Source: Paenibacillus glycanilyticus NBRC 16618
GTDB taxonomy: Bacteria > Bacillota > Bacilli > Paenibacillales > Paenibacillaceae
Assembly (NCBI RefSeq): GCF_004000805.1
Contig: NZ_BILY01000010.1
Location: 1 to 64,000, forward strand
Length of the DNA: 64,000 nt
Direction: 5' to 3'
Positions 55,355 to 62,559 of the stretch are shown piece by piece. Numbering within the stretch: position 1 is the first letter of the stretch; each line of letters opens with the position of its first letter. The position numbers were made by a program, and so were the translations under genes. The notes below the pieces were generated by a model. The model ran no database searches. It saw nothing but the letters and a program-made list of their open reading frames with translations, and had not been told where the DNA came from.

Positions 55355-55885
55355 CTATACACGAGAGTTCGCTTTGATCGGACCTACGTACACAAAACCG
55401 TTTTCAACTTTCACTTCATATTCATCTAATGGATGTGGGGCAACTGCAAGGTTTTTCCCGTCAACGGTATAACGTGCACCGTGGCAAGGACAATCATACT
55501 CGTGATGGCCAAGCGTATTCCAACCGATCGTACAACCGAGGTGCTTACATACCGGAGAAAGCGCAAAAATCTGATTATTTGCGTCCTTCGTAATCCAGGC
55601 AGAAAGTTCGGGATCGCTTACATACCAGCCATCGACCTGATGAATTTGGAACTTGAATTCTTGAGGCTCAGTTGTTATTTTGCTCTCTTCAACTACTTTA
55701 ACCCATGTTCCCTCGGCTTTTTTTGCCAAGAGAGGATCAACCGCAAAACGGACCATAGGCAAAACCGCGCCACCAACCATAAATGCAGTCGTACCGCCGA
55801 GTGTATACGACAAAAATTGACGCCGGGACATCTCTTTGCGTTGAACCGGACGATGCGCGGTTTCTTGATGTTCGTGGTTACTCAT
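55355..55885 (-). CDS. qcrA: Menaquinol:cytochrome c reductase, Rieske iron-sulfur subunit
   Basis: Rieske protein with a twin-arginine-like N-terminus (SRRQFLSY), one membrane helix and a [2Fe-2S] domain whose ligands are in CKHLGC and CPCHG. I start at 55885 (MSNHEHQETAHR) with AAGGGGG upstream; a longer frame has no site. It is first in qcrABC, behind a good sigma-A promoter. Confidence 0.96.
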   Translation of the reverse strand: MSNHEHQETAHRPVQRKEMSRRQFLSYTLGGTTAFMVGGAVLPMVRFAVDPLLAKKAEGTWVKVVEESKITTEPQEFKFQIHQVDGWYVSDPELSAWITKDANNQIFALSPVCKHLGCTIGWNTLGHHEYDCPCHGARYTVDGKNLAVAPHPLDEYEVKVENGFVYVGPIKANSRV

Positions 55886-55965
55886 CTTCTGTTCTAACCC
55901 CCTTTGCCAACCATTTCTCGCGTTCAGCCACACGGCAAAACGCTTGACGAACTAGGACATAAACT

Positions 55966-55994
55966 ATAATAGCCTAGGCGCTTGGGAGCGTCAA
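55966..55994 (-). promoter_or_regulatory. Sigma-A promoter of qcrABC
   Basis: TTGACG and TATTAT separated by exactly 17 bases on the minus strand, about 80 bases before the qcrA start. Confidence 0.75.
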
Positions 55995-56150
55995 GAATAT
56001 GGCTCGCGATTTATTTACCTATAAAATGCCATTCACAAATTTGTTGGCAATTTGTCACATTTAACCTTGCCTTAACTTTTGTTTCCCCAAAACCCATTTT
56101 TTTTATTCAAAAATACCCCGGTTTTGAAGATGACAGCGCTTTATTGTCGT

Positions 56151-56570
56151 TTAGGAGTCGCCGCGGTTCCACAAAGCCTGCACGGCTTTCGACACATTTG
56201 CGGCGGTTGGCGCTTCCCCGTCCCCGTCCGGGCAGATCACAAGATCGGCATCCGGGCATTCCAGTCCGTCCTGATTCTTAGCGGAGATAACGATGACAAA
56301 CCGGAATCCGGTTTCCTTTAAAGATCGACAAGTTTTCGAAACGAGTGCCCCTGCGGAATCTTCATTCATGTAGTGCATCGCCGGATAGGTCACTATTCTT
56401 CCTTTAAAAGGAATTTCTATGAGATCCATTACGTCCCTTAACTGCTCAAGTGCAAGCGTTGCTTCAAACGGCTGCTCCAATCCCGTCATTCCGGTGACCG
56501 GCAGCAAGCATGTGTCGAGATAAGGCTTAAGCTCGTCCCATTGTTGCTCGGCAATATCGCTAAATTTCAT
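56151..56570 (-). CDS. ypiF: DUF2487 protein YpiF
   Basis: A 139-residue soluble protein matching the family always found upstream of qcrA in Bacilli. The ATG at 56570 (MKFSDIAEQQWDELKPYLDT, 20 residues) has GGGAG upstream; an extension of 27 codons is not supported. Two conserved stretches are FVIVISAKNQDG and ADLVICPDGDG. Function unknown. Confidence 0.85.
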   Translation of the reverse strand: MKFSDIAEQQWDELKPYLDTCLLPVTGMTGLEQPFEATLALEQLRDVMDLIEIPFKGRIVTYPAMHYMNEDSAGALVSKTCRSLKETGFRFVIVISAKNQDGLECPDADLVICPDGDGEAPTAANVSKAVQALWNRGDS

Positions 56571-56648
56571 TTCCTGCTCCCTTTCCTGTTGAGAATCGTC
56601 CGTAATCTCTATGTTACCCATAAAGGGGGATTTTGCCAATCCAAACAA

Positions 56649-56705
56649 CAAAAAAACTCCCGCTGCTATAACGGAGCCTTAAGTCCTCCATCATAGGGCG
56701 GAAGT
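56649..56705 (-). terminator. Terminator after the IDEAL-domain gene
   Basis: A nested hairpin: ACTTCCGC with GCGGGAGT outside, CTAT/ATAG and GGAG/CTCC inside, followed by seven T residues on the minus strand. Confidence 0.78.
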
Positions 56706-56720
56706 TTCTATTCGCGCAAA

Positions 56721-56903
56721 TTAGCTCTTTAATTGATTTAATTGAGCGGCTAAACGGTAGAACGTATCCTCGTCTCCAACGGCCAACGCTTGATCGATCG
56801 CTTTATAGATCTGATCCGAGCGAAACTTGTGAACGGCTTCATCTAATACCATCTCCGCTGCTAATCCTAGCATTGCTTCATAAGCAACTTTCATTTTGTC
56901 CAT
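56721..56903 (-). CDS. IDEAL-domain protein, 60 aa
   Basis: A stand-alone IDEAL domain (ALAVGDEDTFYRLAAQLNQL, 20 residues, is the core). In B. subtilis this domain is attached to YpiB, which lies at this spot upstream of ypiF. GGAGGT lies seven bases before the ATG at 56903, favouring it over a start five codons earlier. The role of IDEAL domains is regulatory or interaction-type in ComK-related contexts; here it is unknown. Confidence 0.82.
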   Translation of the reverse strand: MDKMKVAYEAMLGLAAEMVLDEAVHKFRSDQIYKAIDQALAVGDEDTFYRLAAQLNQLKS

Positions 56904-56936
56904 AGGATACACCTCCAAACCGGCGTTAAAGAGATC

Positions 56937-57102
56937 CTATCGTCTTCGACTATCGTCACGCGGTGATTCAAGTGAAAGAGTATAGGTCAACTCGTCATTC
57001 TCAGTCACAATCGAACCGGCTCCTACTTTAAGCATATTCACCATTCTGCGCGCCGATAAGTACGATTGCCCCCATTCCAATTAATATGCCATCGCCTAGT
57101 TG
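56937..57102 (-). pseudogene. Remnant of a gamma-carbonic anhydrase-like (hexapeptide) gene
   Basis: On the minus strand LGDGILIGMGAIVLIGAQNG is read in one frame to a stop, and MLKVGAGSIVTEN continues in the next frame. Together they resemble the left-handed beta-helix of YrdA/CaiE-type gamma-carbonic anhydrases, interrupted by a frameshift, with neither end preserved. It is too short to be active. Confidence 0.6.
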
Positions 57103-57116
57103 GTTTCATAGAAAAA

Positions 57117-58298
57117 CTAGTAGAGAAACATCCCATCCTGATCTTCGAGATTTACTCCCGCGACAAGGGCCCTTCCCAATTTGGTCATCCGCACAACCGT
57201 TCCATGCTCCTGATGCTCGCCGATCCGAAGCATTCCCAGATGAACCATCATTCCCATTAACCGTACATCCAGCACCCTGTCGGCTGAATCGTAATAGAAC
57301 GGTTTGACGAAAGGGATAAGCACTTTGCGGAGTGAAGCAGCCGTAACCCATTGCTCCGCCAAACTATTCATCCAATGCACGAGCGCATGAATGTTGGGAA
57401 TTGCCCCTTTGTACAGTTTCAGCCAGAACTTGTAAATCTGCTCCATTTCATTGGCCGGTTTGCTGCGCAACCGCTCTTCGCCGCTCGGCGATAAGACCAA
57501 TAACAGACCATCTTCCACGAAGTACTTCATATAGCTGCAATAGTCAAACAGGAGAGACATCCGGTTCGGATAATGGTGAAAATGTCTGCCGTACCCGAAT
57601 CGCCACTCGCCCTTACCAGGCAGTTCTTCCGAGATGGCCAGCTTTTCCAAAATCTGTCCGCTGAACCGTTTGTACATCGAGCCATCCGCCGACAACTGAA
57701 CCTCATTGTGATAAATATAATGAAGCAGCTGATAAACGTCTTCCTGCACGAGCATTTGTTCGTCCCGGTACATATGCGGCTCATCCGTATAATGCAGCTC
57801 TGCCGTAAACTTCTTGCGAAGCGTCTCGCGAAATCTCACTCTCAGATCCTGCGGTACCTGGAACATATAACGATTGGTTCCTGTTACTCCGTTAAACAGC
57901 CAACCTTGATGCTTGAACCTGGAGATCATCTCGCGTGGTCCGGATTCTTTGGGCGCTTCGGCCTCGGCTTGCTTCTTCTTCGTGCGTTTCGTTTTCTTCT
58001 GCGGCGGTTCTTCCGCTGGGGGCTCTAGCTCGCCAAACTTGCTTTGCTGAACCCTTGCAATCAGCTCTTCCAGGCTGAAGGAATCTCTCGATTCGAATAA
58101 CAAGGAGTTCAAGAACCGCATTTCGTCCAGTTTCATACTGCTGATCTGCGCCTCAAATACATCTTTCCGGCTGACGGTTGAGAGAATAGACTGAATCAAA
58201 TCATTTTTTGAGTGGCCATTGCACTCACATTGATACACGGAGGCGATCCGGCTCAACTGCTGAATATCCGCATAGCCCAACATATCCGACAAATTCAT
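57117..58298 (-). CDS. Uncharacterised protein, 393 aa
   Basis: Soluble, highly charged protein. N-terminal region about 1-105 (helical, SAP/winged-helix-like: LSRIASVYQCECNGHSKNDL) leads to a Lys/Glu/Pro-rich linker (about 85-120, KKTKRTKKKQAEAEAP) and a large C-terminal region with many aromatic and basic residues (WRFGYGRHFHHYPNRMSLLF). AAGGAG lies eight bases before the ATG at 58298; a longer frame is unsupported. It occupies the position of ypiA/aroE in B. subtilis but is unrelated to the TPR protein YpiA. Nucleic-acid binding is possible, unproven. Confidence 0.75.
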   Translation of the reverse strand: MNLSDMLGYADIQQLSRIASVYQCECNGHSKNDLIQSILSTVSRKDVFEAQISSMKLDEMRFLNSLLFESRDSFSLEELIARVQQSKFGELEPPAEEPPQKKTKRTKKKQAEAEAPKESGPREMISRFKHQGWLFNGVTGTNRYMFQVPQDLRVRFRETLRKKFTAELHYTDEPHMYRDEQMLVQEDVYQLLHYIYHNEVQLSADGSMYKRFSGQILEKLAISEELPGKGEWRFGYGRHFHHYPNRMSLLFDYCSYMKYFVEDGLLLVLSPSGEERLRSKPANEMEQIYKFWLKLYKGAIPNIHALVHWMNSLAEQWVTAASLRKVLIPFVKPFYYDSADRVLDVRLMGMMVHLGMLRIGEHQEHGTVVRMTKLGRALVAGVNLEDQDGMFLY

Positions 58299-58408
58299 GG
58301 TATCTCTCCTTTCCGCAACTGCCCGCCGTTTGTGTCTCGATCGCGAGCTTATTTGATTCGCTAGCAATAATTAGTACCATTATGGGAAGAATTTTGAATT
58401 TTAAAACT

Positions 58409-58490
58409 AGTTGTGTGAAAAAGCTTCACATTGAGTGCCTAAATTCGCTTGATGCGCGTGATGCACGCTGCGCAAGCAAATGTTCTTTCG
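58409..58490 (-). repeat. Inverted, diverged copy of the 140-base repeat
   Basis: TTGTGTGAAAAA at 58409 and GCAAGCAAATGTTC near 58472 are the reverse complements of sequences inside the two direct copies downstream; the middle part has diverged. Confidence 0.55.
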
Positions 58491-58503
58491 ATCGCCGTTG
58501 ATA

Positions 58504-58545
58504 CCGGATTCCCTTCGATTCGAAGTTGTATGGTGGGGAATCCGG
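58504..58545. repeat. 10-base inverted repeat
   Basis: CCGGATTCCC (58504-58513) and GGGAATCCGG (58536-58545) are perfect inverted copies 22 bases apart, between the inverted and the direct repeat copies. Confidence 0.6.
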
Positions 58546-58559
58546 CTATCAAAAGCGAA

Positions 58560-58683
58560 CGCTGCGCTTCTCAATGAACATTTGCTTGCTCCGCTTCCGC
58601 TCGCTCGTTTTCCACACAAAAAAGCCTTTAAAATCCAAAAGCGGGAACAGCAAATAGGGCTGCAATTAATATTGGCAGCCCTA
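58560..58683 (+). repeat. Direct repeat copy 1 (140-base period)
   Basis: Begins GCTGCGCTTCTCAATGAAC at 58561; nearly identical to the copy 140 bases later. It ends in the hairpin GGGCTGC..GCAGCCC followed by AAATTTTT. Confidence 0.85.
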
Positions 58684-58699
58684 AATTTTTCGTACTTAC

Positions 58700-58823
58700 C
58701 GCTGCGCTTCTCAATGAACATTTGCTTGCTCCGCTTCCGCTTGCTCGTTTTTCACACAAAAAAGCCAGATAAAATTCAAAGGCGGGAACAGCAAATAGGG
58801 CTGCCAAGTAAACGGCAGCCCTT
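58700..58823 (+). repeat. Direct repeat copy 2 (140-base period)
   Basis: Begins GCTGCGCTTCTCAATGAAC at 58701, with about 90% identity to copy 1. It ends in GGGCTGCC..GGCAGCCC, after which a further related hairpin (GGCTGCC..GGCAGCC) occurs at about 58840-58861. Confidence 0.85.
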
Positions 58824-58899
58824 GCTGTTCATAATAAGAGGCTGCCAAATAAACGGCAGCCTGAATTGTTGTAAAAAATAAATTGACGAGGGAATGAAC

Positions 58900-59015
58900 G
58901 GTAAATGTATCTCCTGGAGGAGCGAAGCGTTCGCCTTTGTCACTTCTGAATACACCTTATAAAATCTAATCCATATTCAGAATGACAACAGCGGCCGGAA
59001 GGAGATACATTTCCG
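58900..59015. repeat. Stem-loop element with 13-base terminal inverted repeats
   Basis: AAATGTATCTCCT (58903-58915) and AGGAGATACATTT (59000-59012) are perfect inverted copies 84 bases apart. Nested within is TTCTGAATA with TATTCAGAA. It carries no gene and is unrelated in sequence to the 140-base repeat next to it; it looks like a MITE- or REP-type dispersed element. Confidence 0.6.
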
Positions 59016-59039
59016 AGAATGGTAAGCTCGAACCCACCA

Positions 59040-59639
59040 TTATTTCGTCGTTACTCCCTGCTCCTCCTCTAGGTGACGAGTACAATTATATAGAAGCGGA
59101 GCCCATTGTTCATCCTTAAACTGGAGAATCGAGTAAGAAAGATTGCCCAGATGCTGCTTCTCAAGGTCGACGCAAAGCGTGTCAAACATCTGCGCCAGGA
59201 ACCCGCCATGGGATACCACGAGCAGCCTGCATTCCGGCCGCTGCTTCTGACAATCCTGCAGGAATGCCAATCCCCGGGCACGGACCTCCTCGTCCGTTTC
59301 CAATCCTTGCGCAACTTCACGCCAGTTCTCGCCCCAACGTTCCACTCTCTCGGGCAGGGTCAGTCCCTCGACTTCGCCGAAATTGCGTTCGCGCAACCGA
59401 GGATCGCCGTCCAGCAGCGGAATATCCAGCTTATCCGCAATAACGGCAGCCGTCTGGCGAGCGCGCTGGAGATCGCTCGATATTACCGCATCCCACAGCT
59501 TCTCATCTTGGCTCAATCGCGAGGCTAGCGCATTCGCCTGCTTTTTTCCAAGCTCATTTAACGGAATATCGGTCTGGCCTTGAATCTTCCCTAAAGCATT
59601 CCAATCGGTATTGCCGTGTCGTACCATGCCAATGATCAA
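59040..59639 (-). CDS. Histidine phosphatase family protein
   Basis: Phosphoglycerate-mutase-like phosphatase of 199 residues. The catalytic motif RHGNTDWN (His at about residue 8), the second arginine region SDLQRARQTA, the acid in LRERNFGEVEG and the second histidine in VVSHGGFLAQM are all present. It probably starts at a TTG (59639) with AGGAA six bases upstream. Substrate unknown; PhoE/CobC-like enzymes are the closest type. Confidence 0.92.
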   Translation of the reverse strand: MIIGMVRHGNTDWNALGKIQGQTDIPLNELGKKQANALASRLSQDEKLWDAVISSDLQRARQTAAVIADKLDIPLLDGDPRLRERNFGEVEGLTLPERVERWGENWREVAQGLETDEEVRARGLAFLQDCQKQRPECRLLVVSHGGFLAQMFDTLCVDLEKQHLGNLSYSILQFKDEQWAPLLYNCTRHLEEEQGVTTK

Positions 59640-59671
59640 TTGCGATTCCTGCCTTTCCGAATATAAATGAG

Positions 59672-59717
59672 AAAACCTCTATCGCGGCGCCGAAATAAAC
59701 GGTCACGGTTAGAGGTT
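59672..59717 (-). terminator. Terminator after the anti-sigma gene
   Basis: AACCTCTA and TAGAGGTT close a GC-rich inner stem-loop; TTTTCTCATTT follows on the minus strand. Confidence 0.65.
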
Positions 59718-59752
59718 GAATATCTATACAACACCTTAGTTAAGCTTGTGCA

Positions 59753-60355
59753 TTAGCTTCGCGTTCTAGACAACCAGTTCAAGATTAACAACGTCATCAC
59801 AACTCCAAGAAGCGAAAGAGCTACCCAATATTGCGGGTAGGTTGGGACGACCTGCAGAACGAACGGATCGCTAACGCTTGCGACGGGAACTTCAAATTCT
59901 GCGCTAATGACAAAATCGCTGCCGGACGCATTAGCCGTATCCATTAATCCGGTTAATTGAGCCATCTTTTCTTCCGGCGTGCCGTGTTCGTTGCCTTTGA
60001 TGAAAAAAATAAGCGAACACGCGAATATGGCTAAACAAGCGGACAGCACAATAGCAAGGTTACGCCTGAAAGCAGGCGAAAAATAATAGCTTTTCTGAGA
60101 AACCGGCATTAACCACGATTGTTCAGCATAAATGCGATCCATAACGCTGCGATTGACATGCTCCATCTGGGCGGTAACAACTTCTTCCTCTTCGGAAAGC
60201 TGAAGGATCAATTCTTCGCTTTCTTCCCACAGACGGTATTGTTCCGCGCAATGCTCGCAGTCGAGCAAATGGGCTTCCATCGCTTCACGTTCGGCATCTT
60301 CCTCTGATAAGCATCCGAAGACATCGAACCTGTCTTGTACGTCATCGCATTTCAT
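59753..60355 (-). CDS. Anti-sigma factor with zinc-finger (ZAS) domain
   Basis: Membrane regulator of 200 residues. The N-terminal anti-sigma domain carries HLLDCEHC (H-x3-C-x2-C; with an upstream Cys it binds zinc). One membrane helix is near 97-118 and a second at the C-terminus (about 175-195), which is one more than RsiW-type proteins. Its ATG overlaps the sigma stop as ATGA. It should hold the ECF sigma factor at the membrane until a signal triggers its release or proteolysis. Confidence 0.88.
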   Translation of the reverse strand: MKCDDVQDRFDVFGCLSEEDAEREAMEAHLLDCEHCAEQYRLWEESEELILQLSEEEEVVTAQMEHVNRSVMDRIYAEQSWLMPVSQKSYYFSPAFRRNLAIVLSACLAIFACSLIFFIKGNEHGTPEEKMAQLTGLMDTANASGSDFVISAEFEVPVASVSDPFVLQVVPTYPQYWVALSLLGVVMTLLILNWLSRTRS

Positions 60356-60948
60356 CGTGTGTTCATCCCTTCGTATTCTTCCATCATCGGCGTCTCGCCA
60401 AAGTAAGGCTCAAGCTGCGACTTTACGCTGGCTCGTGCCCGGAATAACAACGATTTTACGGAACTTACCGTTTGGCCCAGGATATTGGCGATCTCCTGAT
60501 AGTCTAACTGGTCATATTCCCGCAGAATGAGTGCCGAGCGTTGTTTTTCAGGTAAATTGTTGATCGCTTCTCGGACCATCGCCATCCGTTCGTTGCGCAG
60601 AACATGTTGTTCTGGCACCTGATCCGGGGGAGCGGCAGGCATCATATTCGACTCATCGAGAGGAACGTTGGCAGACTTTTGCTTGCGCAGTTCGCTAAGC
60701 ACGGTATTTCGTGCAATCGTATACAGCCACGTCGAAAAAGAGGCATCCACTTCGCGGAAGGAATGGAGGCTGCGGTATGCTTTATAAAACGTTTCCGAGC
60801 ACAAATCCTCAGCGAGCAGCTCCAGCTTGGCACTCTTCAACATATGATAGATAAATGCTAATATCTTGCGTTGGTAACGGCGCATCAGCTCCGAATAGAG
60901 CTCGATGTTACCGTCCTTAATCTCACGTATTAATTGGGAATCAGTCAT
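60352..60948 (-). CDS. ECF (extracytoplasmic function) RNA polymerase sigma factor
   Basis: Group 4 sigma-70 factor of 198 residues. Region 2 (about 20-90: DLCSETFYKAYRSLHSF, FSTWLYTIARN) binds core polymerase and the -10; region 4 (about 128-178: LPEKQRSALILREYDQLDYQ, 20 residues, then EIANILGQTVSSVKSLLFRA) binds the -35. Co-encoded with its zinc anti-sigma. A GCAAC/CGGTATAA promoter upstream suggests autoregulation. It resembles SigW/SigX-type factors of Bacilli; which stress it serves is not visible. Confidence 0.94.
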   Translation of the reverse strand: MTDSQLIREIKDGNIELYSELMRRYQRKILAFIYHMLKSAKLELLAEDLCSETFYKAYRSLHSFREVDASFSTWLYTIARNTVLSELRKQKSANVPLDESNMMPAAPPDQVPEQHVLRNERMAMVREAINNLPEKQRSALILREYDQLDYQEIANILGQTVSSVKSLLFRARASVKSQLEPYFGETPMMEEYEGMNTR

Positions 60949-61002
60949 GACAGGCGAACCTCCTCACCTGCGAATTCTTCTTCCCAGTTCGATTATGTAT
61001 CC

Positions 61003-61030
61003 TTATACCGAACCGGAAGCGAAAAGTTGC
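61003..61030 (-). promoter_or_regulatory. Candidate ECF-type autoregulatory promoter
   Basis: On the minus strand GCAACTTTT, 15 bases from AAC to CGGTATAA, fits the ECF pattern (AAC at -35, CGT-like at -10), about 55-80 bases before the sigma gene. Confidence 0.5.
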
Positions 61031-61265
61031 GGTCATTATCATAAAAAATATCAATAAATACGATGTATGTAATTCGAGTCGCAAGAGCCAAAATCCTTCT
61101 TGTTTCGACAAAAAGGATTTTAATCCATATTTTAACAATACCCACTGTCCTTCGATATTGTAACATACCTCTTTGCATTAGTCTCAAAAAATAAATAAAC
61201 TCTAATTTCCAGTGTGCAGGATTTTGTCGGAATTGGAGCAAACGGCATGTCCACAAAAAAAGAAC

Positions 61266-61291
61266 AAAAAAAAACCACTCCGAAGAGTGGT
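61266..61291 (-). terminator. Terminator of the small RNA candidate
   Basis: ACCACTC and GAGTGGT pair around a TTCG tetraloop (very stable) and eight to nine T residues follow on the minus strand. Confidence 0.92.
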
Positions 61292-61347
61292 CAGCATTCA
61301 TATTGAACGCTATAGTTTTGGATAGGAGTGGAGAGAAACCATACTGT
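61266..61347 (-). ncRNA. Candidate small regulatory RNA (about 82 nt)
   Basis: A perfect sigma-A promoter and a strong intrinsic terminator delimit a transcript with no convincing ORF. From the 5' end: an unstructured CU-rich part (TTTCTCTCCACTCCTATCC, complementary to Shine-Dalgarno-like AGGAG sequences); an 8-base hairpin AGCGTTCA-ATA-TGAATGCT at 61293-61311; and the terminator hairpin. This architecture is that of trans-acting Firmicute sRNAs such as RsaE/RoxS or FsrA, but the sequence is not one I recognise. A 10-codon frame inside lacks a ribosome site. An alternative is a leader attenuating the sigma gene 320 bases downstream. Confidence 0.6.
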
Positions 61348-61353
61348 ACTTTT

Positions 61354-61382
61354 ATTATATGTATACGCTTCCACAATGTCAA
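61354..61382 (-). promoter_or_regulatory. Perfect consensus sigma-A promoter
   Basis: TTGACA, 17 bases, TATAAT on the minus strand, the exact sigma-A consensus with optimal spacing. It points at the small RNA candidate; no gene start lies between it and the terminator. Confidence 0.93.
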
Positions 61383-61442
61383 CGGTTTTTTTGAAAACGC
61401 TTAAACTTTTTTGTCCATAAAATTTCTCATCCGCCAACAAAC

Positions 61443-61463
61443 AAAAAAACCTCTTTCGAGGTT
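61443..61463 (-). terminator. Terminator after tyrA
   Basis: AACCTC-GAAA-GAGGTT followed by seven T residues, directly at the tyrA stop. Confidence 0.85.
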
Positions 61464-62555
61464 TTATTGACGAACGGTATAACCGGTTTTGCCGAGCAGC
61501 TCCATCGCTTGATCCAAATCTTCCTGAGTCCGGAACGATAAACGAAGCACGCCGGGAACATCTTCCCTGCTCTCGATAATATTGATGTTGCTAAGGTTAA
61601 TCCGGGCACTGCCCAGCTCGCTGGCAATATTGCCGATAATGCCGGGATGATCGGGTACATCCACATAACAATCGTATAAAGAATGAATCATGCCTTTCCG
61701 GCGCTCGGGCAGCTTGCTGCGGAACTCTCCGGCTGTCTGGAAAGCTTCCTCAATCGCATCGCCGTTCAAAGCTTCCAGCATCACCGCAAACTTCTCCACT
61801 TCCGAATTCCAATCCCTCAGAAGCTTCAGCAGAACTTCGCGGTTATTAATTAGAATATCGCGCCAGACGATCGGATCGCTTGCCGCGATTCTCGTAATGT
61901 CCCGGAAGCCTCCGGCAGCCAGCAATTCGTACAAGCCGTTATTCTCATTGTAGCCGCGGACCTGATTAACGAGCGCTACCGCGATCATATGCGGCAGATG
62001 GCTGATTGCCCCTACAATCTCGTCATGCGAATTGGCATCAACGCTGACAAGATGCGCTCTTGTATGAACCAGAAGGTTTTTCAGCCGTTCCAAAGCTTCC
62101 GGCGGTGTAGTCTCTTCCGGTGTTAGTACATAGAACGCGTTCTCGAACAGATTCGTGGAGGCTGCTTCAACGCCGGAGCGTTCGGAGCCGGCCATAGGAT
62201 GGCCGCCGATAAACGACACGCCATTCTGCTCCAGTCTTCTGCCGCATTCGGCCACCGAAGCTTTCGTACTGCCTACATCCGTTACGATGCAGCCTGGCTT
62301 CAAATTTAGCTTGCCGAGCTCCGTTACGTATTCTTCAAGCTTGCCTACCGGCACGCACAGAAAAATAAAATCGGCGCCCTCAGCAGCTTCGCGCAAGGAA
62401 GTTGTCGCGTAATCGACAACTCCCCGCTTCATATATTTTTCAACGGAGGACTGACGGTTCGAGTAACCTACAACGGTAAGCTCCGGCTTGCCTTTGAAGC
62501 AGAGCGCCAATGAACCGCCAATCAATCCTACCCCAAATATCGCGATCTTCGTCAT
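61464..62555 (-). CDS. tyrA: Prephenate dehydrogenase with C-terminal ACT domain
   Basis: NAD-dependent oxidative decarboxylation of prephenate to 4-hydroxyphenylpyruvate in tyrosine synthesis. The Rossmann motif IFGVGLIGGSLA is at the N-terminus, the active-site patches GGHPMAGSERSG and SHLPHMIA are present, and an ACT domain (about 292-363, VDVPDHPGIIGNIASELGSA, 20 residues) probably mediates tyrosine inhibition. It follows hisC by 4 bases. Confidence 0.95.
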   Translation of the reverse strand: MTKIAIFGVGLIGGSLALCFKGKPELTVVGYSNRQSSVEKYMKRGVVDYATTSLREAAEGADFIFLCVPVGKLEEYVTELGKLNLKPGCIVTDVGSTKASVAECGRRLEQNGVSFIGGHPMAGSERSGVEAASTNLFENAFYVLTPEETTPPEALERLKNLLVHTRAHLVSVDANSHDEIVGAISHLPHMIAVALVNQVRGYNENNGLYELLAAGGFRDITRIAASDPIVWRDILINNREVLLKLLRDWNSEVEKFAVMLEALNGDAIEEAFQTAGEFRSKLPERRKGMIHSLYDCYVDVPDHPGIIGNIASELGSARINLSNINIIESREDVPGVLRLSFRTQEDLDQAMELLGKTGYTVRQ

Positions 62556-62559
62556 AAGG

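Noticed and set aside
58409..58427. Rex-box-like TGTGAA-n5-TTCACA upstream of the 393-residue gene
   Set aside because: The spacing is five, not the four of the consensus TTGTGAA-n4-TTCACAA, the outer bases do not match, and it falls within a repeat copy.
58407..58881. Two open frames of 104 and 133 codons
   Set aside because: They run through the 140-base repeats, and their repeated Ser/Gly/Ala/Arg phrases simply translate the repeat.
60993..61382. 129-codon minus-strand frame across the small RNA region
   Set aside because: No ribosome site, passes through the terminator hairpin and its T-run (Phe-rich), and no family recognised.
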